From: Ascaphus truei
Lineage: Eukaryota; Chordata; Amphibia; Anura; Ascaphidae
Length of the DNA: 64,000 nucleotides
Assembly: GCA_036426205.1 (NCBI GenBank)
Contig: CM071579.1
Span: 14,439,122-14,503,121 of the forward strand
Direction of reading: 5' to 3'
The position numbers and the translations under genes are program-made. This document shows, piece by piece, positions 21,041 through 32,276 of the stretch. Position 1 is the stretch's first letter. Each line of letters begins with the position of its first letter. The notes beneath the pieces were generated by a model. The model ran no database searches. It was not told the origin of the DNA and worked only from the letters and a program-made list of their open reading frames with translations.

Positions 21041-23500
21041 CAGCAGTAAACATAGGAGACGTAGTAGACGGGGAAGGAAGAACTCTCAGAGACCGGGGCA
21101 GATGGGGTTATATACCTTCGAAGGACAAGAGATCAGAAGCAAAACAAGAAAGGGAGAAGGTAGTATTACCTACTACTGGGCTAAAAGTTATCAACTTGTC
21201 ACAGCACCGTCTTACCTCCCAACACGAACAGGTCCTGTCCAGAGGCTTGTCCTTTTTACCAACACCGGTTTTGGACAAATTCATATGTATTAAGGACGTA
21301 TTTCTCTTCTGCAGGAAACTCTTGCTTAAAAAATTCTATGCGAAGGAGGAGGATCTCACAACATTTGATTGCAAGATACTCCAGGATATGATATCCATGG
21401 TGGAAGAAAACAAAGGAGAGTCTCTAACGGTGGCTGAAAAAAATTAAATTTGGCCCCAAATCCACCTTTACTCCACCTTTTTCATATAAGCCCTGCAATA
21501 GCCACTTTTTTCAGTTGGATATCTTGGGTATTCGATCTAGAAATATTGGTAAGGGCAACCTTACAGACTCTGAGCAGGACTGCTTAAAACCACTTAAAGA
21601 TCTTAAGGACGTCGTTTTTAAGCCCTCAGATTAAGGGGGCAACATAGTCCTCTGGCCCACTGAGACGTATATTCAGGAATCAAATCGTCAACTTTTACAT
21701 CCATTGAATTACAAAAGGATATTCCTTGATCCAACTGATAGATTCAAAATTCTAGTTGATGAACTTCTCACCAGAGCCCTTGACAACGGCACCATCACAA
21801 CCAAGGAATCCAAGTTCTTGAGAGTTGCACATCCCAGGATCCCAACAATGTATTTTCTCCCAAAAGTGCATAAGGATTTAAAGTGCCCCCCCCCCCCCCC
21901 CCATGTCGGCCCATAGTTTCTGGGATAGGGGGGCTGTGTAAGAATATCTGTACCTTCAATGATGTCTTCCTTTAACCTCATGTGGTAAGTTTACCACATT
22001 TTGTGAGGGACAGATTTGAGGTCCTCTTGAAAATTCAGGACATTATGGTTCAGAAAGGGACGTATCTGGTAACCTGAGATGTGGAGTCACTGTACTCCAA
22101 CATAGATCATAAGGATGGCATTGCATTAGTGGAATAGGTTTTAAGAATGCAAAATACTGATACAAAGGAAATATGTGACTTGGTTATTCTCTTTCTCACT
22201 TTCATTCTATCCCACAATTATTTTATGTGTAACAGCAAATATTATGTTCAAACTAGGGGCACTGCGAGGGGGCGAAATGCGCCCCATTGTATGCAAACCT
22301 CTTTTTTGGGATGGTGGGAGGAGAGATTCTTTACCGATCTGAATTACCAGTCACATCCGCCTCTGGAGTCGATACATAGACGACGTCTTCTTCCTATGAG
22401 AGGGAGACGTCATCGAATGTACTAAAATTCATTGAGACACTCAACTGCAACCCACTTAACATTCATTTAACACATGAGATTTCTGATACATCAGTCTCCT
22501 TCCTCGGTCTTCAAATTACAATTACAAATTATCTGAGAGTTGAGGTAGATGTTTTCAGAAAGAGTACAGCTACAAATAGTATTTTGATACAGCTGCCATC
22601 CGACCTCTCTTCAGAGGGGTATACCTGTTGGCCAACTTTTTCGCCTTAAACGCAACTGTTCTACTACAGCTGTTTTTAATGACAGAGCTAGGGAGCTGGA
22701 ACTCTTATTTCAAGAGGGAGGGTACAGTGATAGGTGCTCTAAGAGAGCTCTCTATAGGGTCAATCATCGCAACAGAGAGAGTCTGCTGATCCCTAAAGTT
22801 AAAACATCTAATATCGGTGCTCCTGTACCAGTTCGATTTATTTCCACCTATAACCGACACAGGGAAGAACTTAGAGCTGTTATTCAATGCCACTGGGGGA
22901 TTTTACAGAGTGAACAAAGTCTGGAGAAGGTGATTGGGCCCAGGGAGCAGATGACCACACATGGGCCACCAACCTCAGAGACCAGTTAGTGCATAGCCAC
23001 TTCAACCAGACTGTGGCTATGAAAACCCCGTCCAAAGGGACATACCCATGTGGCAAATGCAAATGGTGCAGGTTTATCTCTAAGCAGAAAACATTTTGTA
23101 ACAGCAGTGGCACAAGAGTTTTTAAGGTCAGGGATTTTTACCAATTGTAATACTAAGGGATTAATCTATGTATTATCATGCCCGTGCCTTCTTCTCTATG
23201 AAGGGATGACCTCCAGAGAACTAAAGGTGCATGTTTTGGAACACGCATTTAACATTCGCAATGCTAGTAGGGATTTGGCAAGGGCTAAAAAGCTTACTAG
23301 CGTTGCTAGGCATTTTCATTTTAAACATGCATGTTCCACTAAGGGATTTTTGGCTTGAGAATAGAGAACGTCTCTTTAGGGAATAGAGGAGGCAATCTAG
23401 AGGCAGAATTGCTACGTCATGAATGCAGATGGATATTTAACTTAGACTGCGTTGTACCCAAAAGGCTTAACGAGGATCTAAGCTTTTCATCATTTATATA
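21041..23500 (+). pseudogene. Penelope-like element: RT and GIY-YIG endonuclease (decayed)
   Basis: On the + strand, in several frames, this reads as the central and C-terminal parts of a PLE protein. 21041-21447 is the pre-RT region, with a SRGLSFLPTPVLDKF stretch. Next come pieces of the RT domain: NIVLWPT (about 21640), PTMYFLPKVHKDL (about 21843-21884), DVESLYSNIDH (about 22079-22111), YYVQTRGTA (about 22240) and YIDDVFFLWEG (about 22374-22406). The YIDD box is the RT active site. A GIY-YIG endonuclease follows at about 23156-23340, with the Gly-Leu-Ile-Tyr start, a CPC motif and an EH motif. The C-terminal RHECRWIFNLDC stretch is at about 23420-23455. A 17-bp C run at about 21886 breaks one frame, and there are roughly ten or more frameshifts or stops. 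PLEs reverse-transcribe and integrate their RNA with these two activities; this copy is dead. Confidence 0.85.
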
Positions 23501-23756
23501 ATGTTTATACAACGCACGTAGGAAACACAGTGTTTTACACACGGTAATATTCTGGGTATGAGGATCTGCTTGTACTTCCCTGCTCTCTGTTTCTAATGTT
23601 AACTTTTTCTTGCCTGTGCTGCTTTATTTTACCTGTCTGCTATTGGACTGATATCTCCATATCTTATGTCTCCCACCATGCTCCGATGTACACCTCCTGC
23701 TTCGAGTGACATCATACATTCAGCGTATGAAGTCGATTGATTGAGGACGACCAGAC

Positions 23757-23801
23757 ACGCCCCTGACGAAGCTGTTCCTGGCGAAACGCCGCGTTGGGTG
23801 T
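23757..23801 (+). ncRNA. Hammerhead-ribozyme-like motif 3' of the PLE ORF
   Basis: ACGCCC (stem I), CTGACGA core, stem II GCTG-TTCC-TGGC (two G-U pairs), GAAAC core, short stem III ACG..CGT, cleavage-site T, then GGGTGT closing stem I. It lies about 260 bp downstream of the last recognisable PLE codons on the same strand, the position expected for the ribozyme in a PLE terminal repeat. Confidence 0.7.
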
Positions 23802-24387
23802 CTTTGCAGACCGTCTCCCTTACCTTTACTCTAGCCTCCAGCTTTTTCAGCCGTTAGCAGTCAACTATCCCTCGGATTATCCTGTGCCTAATATCCAGCC
23901 GCTTCAGCCTTCAACAGCTAATTGCACCGCGGATGAGCCAGTGCTAAGATCTGAATCTTGGAACCCTCCGGTTCCATACAGCTGATTGCGGGCATCTCTG
24001 GGAACTCACTCTGCTTCCGGGAGTCTGCAGTTCTAACATTCTCTTACCTGAATTGCATGGACTTCACTGGTGTCTTCACGGAGCCAACGCAAAGGTTTCT
24101 ATACTGCATGGGACATACTCCACTTAAGTGTTCACCGCATCTGCCCTAATTAGGTTTACCAACAGCTCTGTGGACATTGTAGTACCTTAGACACCCCTAT
24201 ATTATTCCTTATATGTGTCAATGGGTCGATTTGCATGTTGAAGTTCTACGCAAGCATTTATTCCACCCGTATAATATCCCTTAAATGTACAGGCTACACC
24301 TTGTTGTCACTGTGTTTTCAACACTGATAGTGCTGTTGTTCCACCAGGGTGTACCTCTTACATCATGTTGCTGTTTGTGCCTTATGC
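23802..24387. other. Probable PLE 3' flank, no gene
   Basis: Sequence following the hammerhead-like motif, with short frames lacking recognisable domains. Part of it is likely PLE terminal-repeat sequence, but the end of the element cannot be fixed because no second intact copy is present. Confidence 0.4.
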
Positions 24388-24930
24388 ATGTAGTGGGGTA
24401 CCCCCTGGCTACTAAATCTACCCAATGGGCTGGCAGTAAACCCTGGTATTCACAGGTTTGCCAGTAGTTATCATGGGGTTTTCCTCCTTCATCCTTGATG
24501 CTGCGCTTGAGTGACAGGAGGGGGTGGCATATCCTGTTGTGGCTGGGCCAACGGGATGCCCACCCTCTGGCTTAAGGGCAGGACCGCCCTAAAGTGAGTT
24601 GGTTGTTCCTTCCCAATGAGGAAGGCAGGTCACAACTGGAGTCTGAGATTGGGGCCTTCCCATGTGCTCTTCTCTCCGGGGAGGAGTAGAGTGACTATAC
24701 CTCTGCCTCCGCTAAGGAGGTGGGGAAGAGCTAGGACGGCTGCGGGTGCCCTAGGCCCGTTGTAACGGTCCAGGGACTATCTCCGGTGATACCAGAGAGC
24801 TGATATACGAGACTGTGATCCGGCAGGTGACTGCTGGGTACCTGTACCTTACTGCACTGAGTAGTAATAAACCCATTCCTGTTTTGCAATATACCTCCTG
24901 CCTCGTGTGTGATCTAACTGGGGGGAAAGT
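24388..24930 (+). repeat. LTR-like segment
   Basis: Begins TGTAGTGGGGTACC and contains AATAAA at 24866-24871 followed about 40 bp later by CCTCGTGTGTGATC, the layout of an R-U5 end. Just downstream (24970-24998) is GGATCC..GGCAGATGGAGGCGCTGC, a block shared with the repeats at 3540-4013 and 11308-11900. No gag or pol and no second LTR, so this is a weak call. Confidence 0.3.
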
Positions 24931-25669
24931 TACGATTATACCGTGGGAGATCGCCTCCATATCCCTGGATCCTACGGCAGATGGAGGCGCTGCACTGCTA
25001 AGTATACCGTGGGGTAAGGACCCCAGAAGCCAGTTCCTGAAGTCCCAAAGTTACCGCGGACAACTCGGCCCTCCTGTTACCAGCAGGTATGCACCACAAA
25101 CACCCAGTAATGGCCCCGATCTGTGATTGGGGGGGGGGGGGGAGGGGGGTGTGAAACACCGTTACATGTATATTGATACATTTTTTTTCAATGAGGCACA
25201 GAGTCTTTACAGCTGGCTTCACAGACACCCCCTCTTTTGGGAGATGCATATCGTTTGCCATACCCCCCCGCCCCCCCCCTGCCCCCCACCCCTCGCCCCA
25301 ATCATTGGGATCACTGTAAGTAGTATAAGTACTCTTAGTACTTTCTGTGGTACAAATTTTGTCTACAGACACCTTTTTCATTTATGACACACATACTGTA
25401 GGAGCCTTTACAGCATTTCTTTATTAACATTAGTATCCAGCTGTGACTTCAGTTGTAGAGGAGACGGCCCATTATATGTTTTTTAGTGTTTTATCATAGT
25501 ATGTCTGGTTTGTCCTTTTTTCTATTGCTTGTTTAATAAACATATACTTTTGGAGCCACTCAGAGTACCCCATTTGGAGTTTATGCGAGTCCTGACCTTC
25601 TAGAACGTGCTCTTTTCTCTTCATTGCTACAGCGGTCTGCAACCCTGCCATTCCCCATCATCTCTCAGA
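24931..25669. other. No gene; G-run, C-runs and short repeat homology
   Basis: Contains a block related to the LTR-like repeats (24960-25000), a G-rich run at 25129-25148 and C-rich runs at 25264-25300. Frames here reflect the homopolymers. 25627-25669 is a fragment of the GGTCTGCAACCCTGCC foldback repeat. Confidence 0.5.
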
Positions 25670-25671
25670 TA

Positions 25672-26003
25672 CAGGCATACCCCGCATTAACGTACGCAAT
25701 GGGACCGGAGCATGTATGTAAAGCAAAAATGTACTTAAAGTGAAGCACTACCTTTTCCCCACTTATCGATGCATGTACTGTACTGCAATCTTCATATACA
25801 GGCATAACTGATGTAAATAACACATTTGTAACAGGCTCTATAGTCTCCCCGCTTGCGCACAGCTTCGGTACAGGTAGGGAGCCGGTATTGGTGTTAAGAA
25901 CGTGATGACAGGCGCATGCGTGAGCTGCCGTTTTCCTATTGAGCGATATGTACTTACTCGCGAGTGTACTTAAAGTGAGTATCCTTAAACCGGGGTATGC
26001 CTG
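25672..26003. mobile_element. MITE with CAGGCATACCCCG termini and TA duplication
   Basis: 332 bp with inverted termini CAGGCATACCCCGC and CGGGGTATGCCTG, flanked by TA on both sides (25670-25671 and 26004-26005). Internal subterminal repeats GTACTTAAAGTGA occur near both ends. A TA duplication fits Tc1/mariner-like elements. It sits inside another palindromic repeat whose arms (GGTCTGCAACCCTGCC at 25632 and the complementary GGGCAGCGTTGCAGACC at 26014-26030) flank it. Confidence 0.8.
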
Positions 26004-26030
26004 TAATGGGGAAGGGCAGCGTTGCAGACC

Positions 26031-27330
26031 TATCTGAGACATTTGAAGGTGCTCACAAATTATATTTTTATTTGCTTGATATTTTTTGCATATTTTGCAT
26101 ATTTTGAGTGTACTCTGGATCCATGTTCTGTTTGACTCCATAAAGCACCTAGAGAACCCCATACCTGTACTTAACATGCATGTCAGGCGTGCTTTGCTGA
26201 ACTAATGGTTTTGTATAATAAGATGTGGTTTTAATGGTGTGGTCACATTATGGATCCAACTGAACAGATGGCAGTGCTTTGTTTAAAATGCTAAAGTGCT
26301 GTTTTTACAGATAAAATATAAAATACAAACAAGTATTTTTTAAAACAAATATAAGGATTGAAATTCATGTGTTATGTTATCTACAGTAGGGATCTGAAAG
26401 GAAGGAGTGGGTTTTTTTTAATCTGGTTTCCTGCCTGGTGATAAAAGCTGATTTCTGTAGATTCCTCCTTGTCTTAGAACCAACCAGGAAATGCAGGAAA
26501 CGTAACAATCAGTGAGACAAAACTAATCAGAAGAGAAATACAACAACCGGTAAGCGTCAAGATACTCCAGGGGTGCTCAACGCCAGTCCTCGAGAACCCC
26601 CAACAGGTCAGGTTTTATGGCGTGAAGGAGCCGCTCTCCTGTTCCGCCTATTCACTCAAACACTACTTATCAAAAAACTCCCCCTGCAAACTGAGGCCTT
26701 AAAAAGTCAACAGATTTATCGCACACAGCTGTATTCAGTGGATTGTTGTTTTGTGTCATAAATCTGGTGCTGTTTTTTTCCCCAGTTGTGTGGCAGACTT
26801 TAGTAACTGAATCTCCCGTGGCTTATCTCTCCCGCCCCAACAGAGTTTCTTCTCGAGATGAGCGAGTCCGGACTTTTCAAATCCATCACACCTGATGCCC
26901 CGAGCACATTTTTTGCCCCAGGGCTCGTATTTGTTCTGGGCCTGAGGCGAAATCATGGAGCAACATCGTTTTAGTTTCCACTTAACCTCAGATCTCACAG
27001 TATTTAACCCCCGCTTCCTAATAAAGCCGGCTCTCCCTTCCCTGGCTGCTGTTTGGAAGCGGCAGACAAGTGGGAAGAGCCAGGATAATCGTCCCAGGCT
27101 CCAGGACGGCCGCCCGTTACCAGAAGTTAGGCATAATGTCTGTGAACATCTGCCCAGCTTGGCTCTCCTGTGCTGGGGCCTTGATCCCTTCTGCTGGTGG
27201 GCCCACTATCCCTCCCTCACACGCAACAATCCTGGACCCGAAAAATCTGTCGGCGGGCATGGGTGGGAGGTGGGAGATGGGAGAAAGGGGAGGGAGAAGC
27301 TTGGAGGGGGCATAAAATAAAACAATAATG
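26031..27330. other. No gene recognised
   Basis: Non-coding DNA. 26040-26130 is the minus-strand relative of 17060-17100. The only other structure seen is a MITE fragment at 26568-26618. Frames of 80-121 codons around 26756-27320 show no recognisable domain. Confidence 0.5.
26568..26618. mobile_element. hAT-type palindromic MITE, terminal fragment
   Basis: The left terminus only (CAGGGGTGCTCAACGCCAGT .. CCAACAGGTCAGGTTT) of the family at 9379-9573. Confidence 0.7.
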
Positions 27331-27600
27331 TAGCCTCCATCTGGGGACTACTAAATAATGTAAGGGGTTAACAGCCTTAATGGGTTAACTGGGGGATCAC
27401 TCAAGTTACACCCCTCCCCATCATGTGATGTAGGATGACTACGCAGGTCTTGTGACCAGTGATGTCACCATAGTGAGATAGAAGGGTGTATATATAGCTC
27501 CACCCAATGTTCTAGAAACAGGTTCCTTGGAGTTTCAGTTAGAGGGCCTCACTGTGAGTCACGTTTATATGTTTAAGTGTATTTCTGTGTATTTTGGTGC
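27331..27600 (+). promoter_or_regulatory. Promoter- or LTR-like segment with TATATATA box
   Basis: Starts TGTAGCCTCCATC and carries TATATATA at 27489-27496, followed about 25 bp later by GTTCTAGAAACAGG and a G/C-mixed leader. This could be a solo LTR or a chance TATA box. No downstream ORF or AATAAA at a convincing distance. Confidence 0.25.
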
Positions 27601-27974
27601 ATTTTACTATATGTCTATAAAGTTTATTTGAGTGTATATTCACATATTTATTATGTTACTATGGTATTGTATTAACACGAATGTTATATCAGTATACACA
27701 TAGTCTGCATATACATTTTTAGCAGCACTACATGTTTGCAAGCAGATTGAATCCCTACAGGGACTTTCAGTGCATTTTAGTGCCTGCTCACGCTTCCTCT
27801 GCCTCTATGCAGGGCATTTCCTTGTTTATGTCCGGTCACTATGGATACCAGGAGTGACGCAGGACGTCGCAAGCGTCATGATGTCATCGGCATCAAGCTT
27901 GATGACATCAGAATATCGGCAAGACCAGAGAAACACCTATAAAGCAGAAAGAGGCACACAGAAGTTGGACATTA
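27601..27974. other. PLE-terminal-like DNA, no gene
   Basis: AT-rich, then leads directly into the hammerhead-like motif at 27975-28011. Likely part of a PLE terminal repeat. No coding frame recognised. Confidence 0.4.
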
Positions 27975-28011
27975 ACCCCTGAGGAAGCTCTTTGAGTGAA
28001 ATGCGTAGGGT
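27975..28011 (+). ncRNA. Hammerhead-ribozyme-like motif
   Basis: ACCC (stem I), CTGAGGA core, stem II GCTC-TTT-GAGT, GAAAT core, minimal stem III (AT-GC-GT), cleavage-position A, then GGGT closing stem I. One stem II pair is G-U. Same architecture as 20569-20610. Confidence 0.65.
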
Positions 28012-28420
28012 GAGTGTGCAAACCACCTGGAGCCCCCCTGAGGGTTGTGGAAGACCATTCTGAGGATCCTGGACCACGTTCTGCCTGGTTTCTACTTGTA
28101 CCTGGACAGCATTCCCTATGGACAGCCACCACAAGTGCTAATTCCAGGAACAAGTGATAAGATCCTTATCCACATTCTGACCGAGGGTAGTCCACATGCC
28201 TGCACCTCTAGCACTTATGTAAGTGTAATACTTTTGATTATTTGTTTATAAAATCTCCACTATCTGTGTCCTCTCTGTTCTGTGTCACACAACTGTATAT
28301 ATCTCAAACACACAAGGTTGTGCCACAATCTAATCACCCTTACAAACCCCAAATAAGTCAATAACCAAGGAGTCAGGTAAATATAACCTCTGGTGGTGCT
28401 AAGGACCGATATCATGTAAA
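28012..28420. other. No gene recognised
   Basis: Follows the hammerhead-like motif; probably PLE-terminal DNA grading into unique sequence. Short frames only. Confidence 0.4.
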
Positions 28421-29060
28421 ACACACAAAAAGAACAACGCAAGTCCTATATGAAGCACTCAAATCGACAAGAGAAATTTAAATAAACAGATGGACTTTAT
28501 TAATAATCACAGAAAAAACAAAGACAAGTAAAAAATAAGTAAAAAAAAGAGAGTGATACCGCTAAACTCCTAATAAAAAGTGAACTGTTACAGCTGATTT
28601 GTGGACGCGCTACATGTCATGCAGGGGGCCGGGTGGCGTTAAACGATGTTACACCTGCATATTGAAGATCGTATGACCCTCTGTGCTCTATCCAATTCCA
28701 GCGATGCGCCTCTGACCGGCGGACGTGCTGAATGCTGTGTAGGGATTTGGATCGCGGCTGCTGACGCTGTGTTTACTTACTGTGGATCGTGTGTCCCTGC
28801 GTGCTCCGTTCCAGCTTTGCTTTAACGCTGTACTATCTAAGATTTATTTTACTTACCTGCAGTGGAGCATCACGGCTACATTTGGCGAGTTAGTCTCAGT
28901 TTGCTTATGCAGTCGAGACCTGCACACAGATATCAGGCTCTCTACAGCAACCGGATGACATTTCTCAGCTGATGAGTATAACTTTACTTTTTGCTGTTTA
29001 TTTAAATTTCTCTTGTCAATTTGAGTGCTTCATATAGGACTTGCTTTGTTCTTTTTGTGT
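28421..29060. repeat. Foldback repeat with ~68-bp inverted arms
   Basis: Left arm 28421-28490 (ACACACAAAAAGAAC .. AAATTTAAATAAACAG) and right arm 28994-29060 (CTGTTTATTTAAATTTC .. GTTCTTTTTGTGT) are inverted copies with few mismatches. The 500-bp interior is non-coding. Could be a MITE or two PLE termini in opposite orientation. Confidence 0.75.
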
Positions 29061-29377
29061 GATATATATACACTTAATTGTACTATTCAGTCAATCAGTT
29101 CCTTTTTAAATAAGCACCCTTATCTGTTTGCTTAAATTATTAAACTATACATATCATTTTATATACTGTAGGTAGGCATAAAGAAAAAGATAGCAGCATC
29201 TGCCTAATCTCTCCTCTTCCTGTACACACGTATATCAGTTCTAATTGTTTTTTTAACACCCTTATCTGATGGTTATATTTTTAATAGGCAGGCAGCGCAA
29301 CCAAAGTCCAGCACCTGACCTGTGTCTTCTCTCTCTGCCAGTATACATGCAATTTACAAAATTATGTGTATATATAT

Positions 29378-30175
29378 AGGTTATGGTGAGTAAAAAAAGT
29401 GACAAAAACTCTCCACAGTAAAGCATAGAGCAAATGGAGATAATACTGTATGCTCATTTGCATGTCTTAGACAGGTCTGCAACCCCATCTTTCACCATTA
29501 TCACTCAGCACACAGCACTTCCACTGCAGCAAGGGATTCTGGGAAATGACATGCAAATGAGCACACAGTGCCACCTTTTGTCTCAAGCTCACATTACATG
29601 AACAACCCTTAAGCCAAGGCATGCTGCTTTAAACATAGCCTGGATGATATGCAACCAGTAACCCCCTCACTTGCATGTCATTTCCCAGAATCCCTTCTGC
29701 AGTGGAAGTGCTGTGTGCTGGGTGATAAAGGTGAAGGGCAGGGTTCAGTCAGCACCTGTCTAAGACATGCATGATCATTCATCAGTAATTTTCCAATATT
29801 TCCAATATTTTTTTACCCACCATAACCTAATAATGTGTGGTGAAGACCTACTTTAGTCTCAAACAGCGAGAGCCAGTACAAACCAACGCTTACACTGAAG
29901 ATACCCACAAGGTCAACCAACCTGTCGTGATTGGGTTTACTGGCTTTGCATCTCATCCCAGGCTAGTTTAAAAGCAATGTTTAAGCAGCATGCTTGGCTT
30001 AAGGGTTGTTCTGTAATTGTGCTTGAGACAAAAGGTGGCACTGTGTGCTCATGTTGCTTCATTTCCCGAATCCCTTGCTGCATGGAAAGTGCTGTGCGCT
30101 GGGGATAATGGTGAAAGGCGGGGTTGCAGACCTGTCTAAGACATGCACAATGAGCATCAGTGATATCCTTTTGCT
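29378..30175. repeat. Compound inverted repeat of the GCAGACCTGTCTAAGACATG family
   Basis: 29378-29832 is a foldback: TAGGTTATGGTGAGTAAAAA on the left and TTTTTTACCCACCATAACCTA on the right, with inner inverted blocks around GGGAAATGACATGCAAATGA and its complement. A further block at 29965-30170 is the reverse complement of 29440-29640, so one arm occurs an extra time. Fragments are also at 17222-17345 and 25627-26035. No coding capacity. Confidence 0.75.
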
Positions 30176-30330
30176 ATATATATAGATATATATATATATA
30201 TAATAAGAGACACCAGTTATAACCGCATGCACGCCAATATGAAGTTACCCCAAGGCTGTCATAATATTGTATAAATCAATAGACATTGGTGCTCAATAGT
30301 ATAATATATTTATAGTACAGCAGGACACAT

Positions 30331-30940
30331 CATATAGTAATCACACGGTATACCAAATAGATATAAGTGATGAATTTTAATAATATGGATAAAAACAGGG
30401 ATGAAATTTTAAAAAGGGAGGGGGCTCCACAGAACACATTCTAATAACCATGGGGACAAGATATTGGTACAAAACAACTCAATGGTTGTAAAGATATCTG
30501 GCGGTCAAGGCCTGTAACGTGGCATGGGATGGCAATAATGCTGCTAGTACCAGCCAACTTACACCAGCCACCCACATTAAACACACAGTACCTCAGTGCT
30601 GCAGAACTGAGTATAGAAACTGGAGAGGATAACATAAGCCTCTCCTGGTGGCCTTGTTACTGTAATAGATTCCAAATAATTCCAGTGAGAAAAGTCCGAC
30701 CATAAACAGCATATGATTGCATAAGGTGGAATTGATACATCAACCAAAAAGCTGGTAGGTGAAGCCAGTGGACATGTGTGTCCCTAATGGTGAAAAGTCA
30801 GGGGTCCCCCTCCAGAACACTCCCACTCCAACGCGTTTTGACTGAACGGTCTTCTTCTTTCTGGGAGTCCCTGTTTTTTATCCATTATTAATCAAATTCA
30901 TCACTTATATCCTTATGGTATACCCGTGGCTTACTATATG
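30331..30940. repeat. Foldback repeat with decayed hammerhead-like motif
   Basis: Arms: CATATAGTAATCACACGGTA at 30331 and its imperfect complement ending TTACTATATG at 30940, each about 70 bp. Inside the right half, on the minus strand (about 30828-30875), stem I ACTCC/GGAGT and stem II GAC..GTC of a hammerhead are visible, but the CTGANGA and GAAA boxes are mutated. Interior non-coding. Confidence 0.65.
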
Positions 30941-30954
30941 GATCTTTCTGTTGT

Positions 30955-31060
30955 AATATATATATATATAATATATATATATAATAAATATCTATATATA
31001 TATATATATTATATATTATATATATAGCAACTGTAAATATATATATTAATATATATATAT
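30955..31060. repeat. (TA)n-rich microsatellite
   Basis: About 100 bp of imperfect TA/ATA repeats. Similar shorter TA runs occur at 30175-30203. Confidence 0.95.
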
Positions 31061-31597
31061 AATACAATGATATTGTTTTTGCTAAAATAACTCCGGACTA
31101 CATCACATTAAGATTTTTTGCATAATTTCTCCATTATCCCAAAAAAAACACCTTTTGTTAAGTTTTGGAAAAACCAAATGCAAAACCCTTTTTATTTAGT
31201 ACTGAACCTAAAACCGAAACATGGCATCATGTGCGTCACGTGTGTCAGGGGCACCATGTGCGTCAGGGGCATCTGGAGCACATCTGTAGCTTATTCTGTA
31301 GATGTTCCATCCATTGAGAGGTCCGCCCCATGTACTGTGCGGCTGCTTCTCCGTGTCAGTGAGGGCGCTGAGCCCAATTCAAACAGATGGAGAAGAGGCG
31401 TCACGGCATAATGAGTCGCAGCCGGAGTTTACCTTGGTGACCTGAAGCCGGTAAAATATTCTGGGAGGCAAATGGCTCGTGCCAACGTAATATTGTGGTG
31501 GATGTCAAAGGACAGTAAAGTCCGTGAGGTTACATGGTAAAGATAATGTTAAGAAGGTAAAGGATGTGCTTAAAGAAGGTAAACCCCCATACACTTA
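31061..31597. other. No gene recognised
   Basis: A 97-codon frame (31118-31411) includes a short tandem duplication (GTGCGTCA and GGGGC words near 31228-31275) but no recognisable domain. Treated as non-coding. Confidence 0.5.
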
Positions 31598-31967
31598 GGG
31601 GTTTATGTATCACGGCAAAAGTGGGGCAATTCTGGGGCAAAATAACTGTAGACTGTAAGCTCCTCGGGGCAGGGACTCCTCTTCCTTAATGTTACTTTTA
31701 TGTCTAAAGCACTTATTCCCATGATCTGTTATTTATATTATCTGTTATTTATTTGATTACCATGTGTATTACTGCTGTGAAGCGCTATGTACATTAATGG
31801 CGCTATATAAATAAAGACATACAATACAAAATAACTGCACCATATGTATCAAATACTAAAATCCTATTGATTTCAATGTGACTTTTTTCTTTAATAGATA
31901 CTGTATACACTGGACAGTTTTGCCCCAGAATTGCACCATATTTGCCTTGATACTGTACATAGACCTC
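31598..31967. mobile_element. Palindromic MITE split by a retroposon
   Basis: Left arm GGGTTTATGTATCACGGCAA .. GGGGCAATTCTGGGGCAAAA and right arm TTTTGCCCCAGAATTGCACC .. GTACATAGACC are inverted repeats. The left arm is interrupted by the retroposon at 31649-31826. No coding capacity. Superfamily not determined. Confidence 0.75.
31649..31826 (+). mobile_element. Short retroposon (SINE-like) with 11-bp target duplication
   Basis: 178 bp starting TAGACTGTAAGCTCCTCGGG and ending GGCGCTATATAAATAAA plus AGACATACAATA. It is flanked by a perfect 11-bp duplication CAAAATAACTG (31638-31648 and 31827-31837), as expected for retroposition by target-primed reverse transcription. Relatives share the tail at 50285-50395 and 59255-59733, and the head at 51648 and 35078. 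Whether it is a true SINE or a 5'-truncated LINE tail is unresolved. Confidence 0.85.
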
Positions 31968-32102
31968 TGAATGTTTAATAATTCCAATACTACAGGTTAC
32001 GAGGAGGAACCGCACAGTAAAAAGCCGCAGTCTGGTGGATGCTGTTGAGAGGATCTTACCTTTTCATCTTTAGTCGCCTGCATCTCTTATTTGTTGCTTA
32101 TT

Positions 32103-32276
32103 TATAGTCCAGTCCTCAACGGCCACCAACAAGTCAGGTTTTCAGGATATCCATGCTTGAGCACAGGTGGATCAATCAGTGGCTCAGTCGTTGACTACAC
32201 CACCTGTGCTGAAGCAGGGATCTCCTCAAATCCTGACCTGTTGGTGGCTTTTGAGGACTGGAGTTGGCTACCCCTG
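32103..32276. mobile_element. hAT-type palindromic MITE
   Basis: Foldback of the 9379 family: AGTCCTCAACGGCCACCAAC on the left, central GCACAGGTGG / CCACCTGTGC, and GAGGACTGGAGTTGGCTACC on the right. The left terminus is truncated by several bases. Confidence 0.85.

Noticed and set aside
23050..23358. Bacterial-type GIY-YIG endonuclease gene or host nuclease
   Set aside because: The surrounding RT fragments and C-terminal block show it is the endonuclease domain of a Penelope-like element.
27489..27496. Host promoter at TATATATA
   Set aside because: A TATA-like box with no downstream gene; AT-rich DNA makes such boxes common. Kept only as a weak LTR or promoter-like feature.
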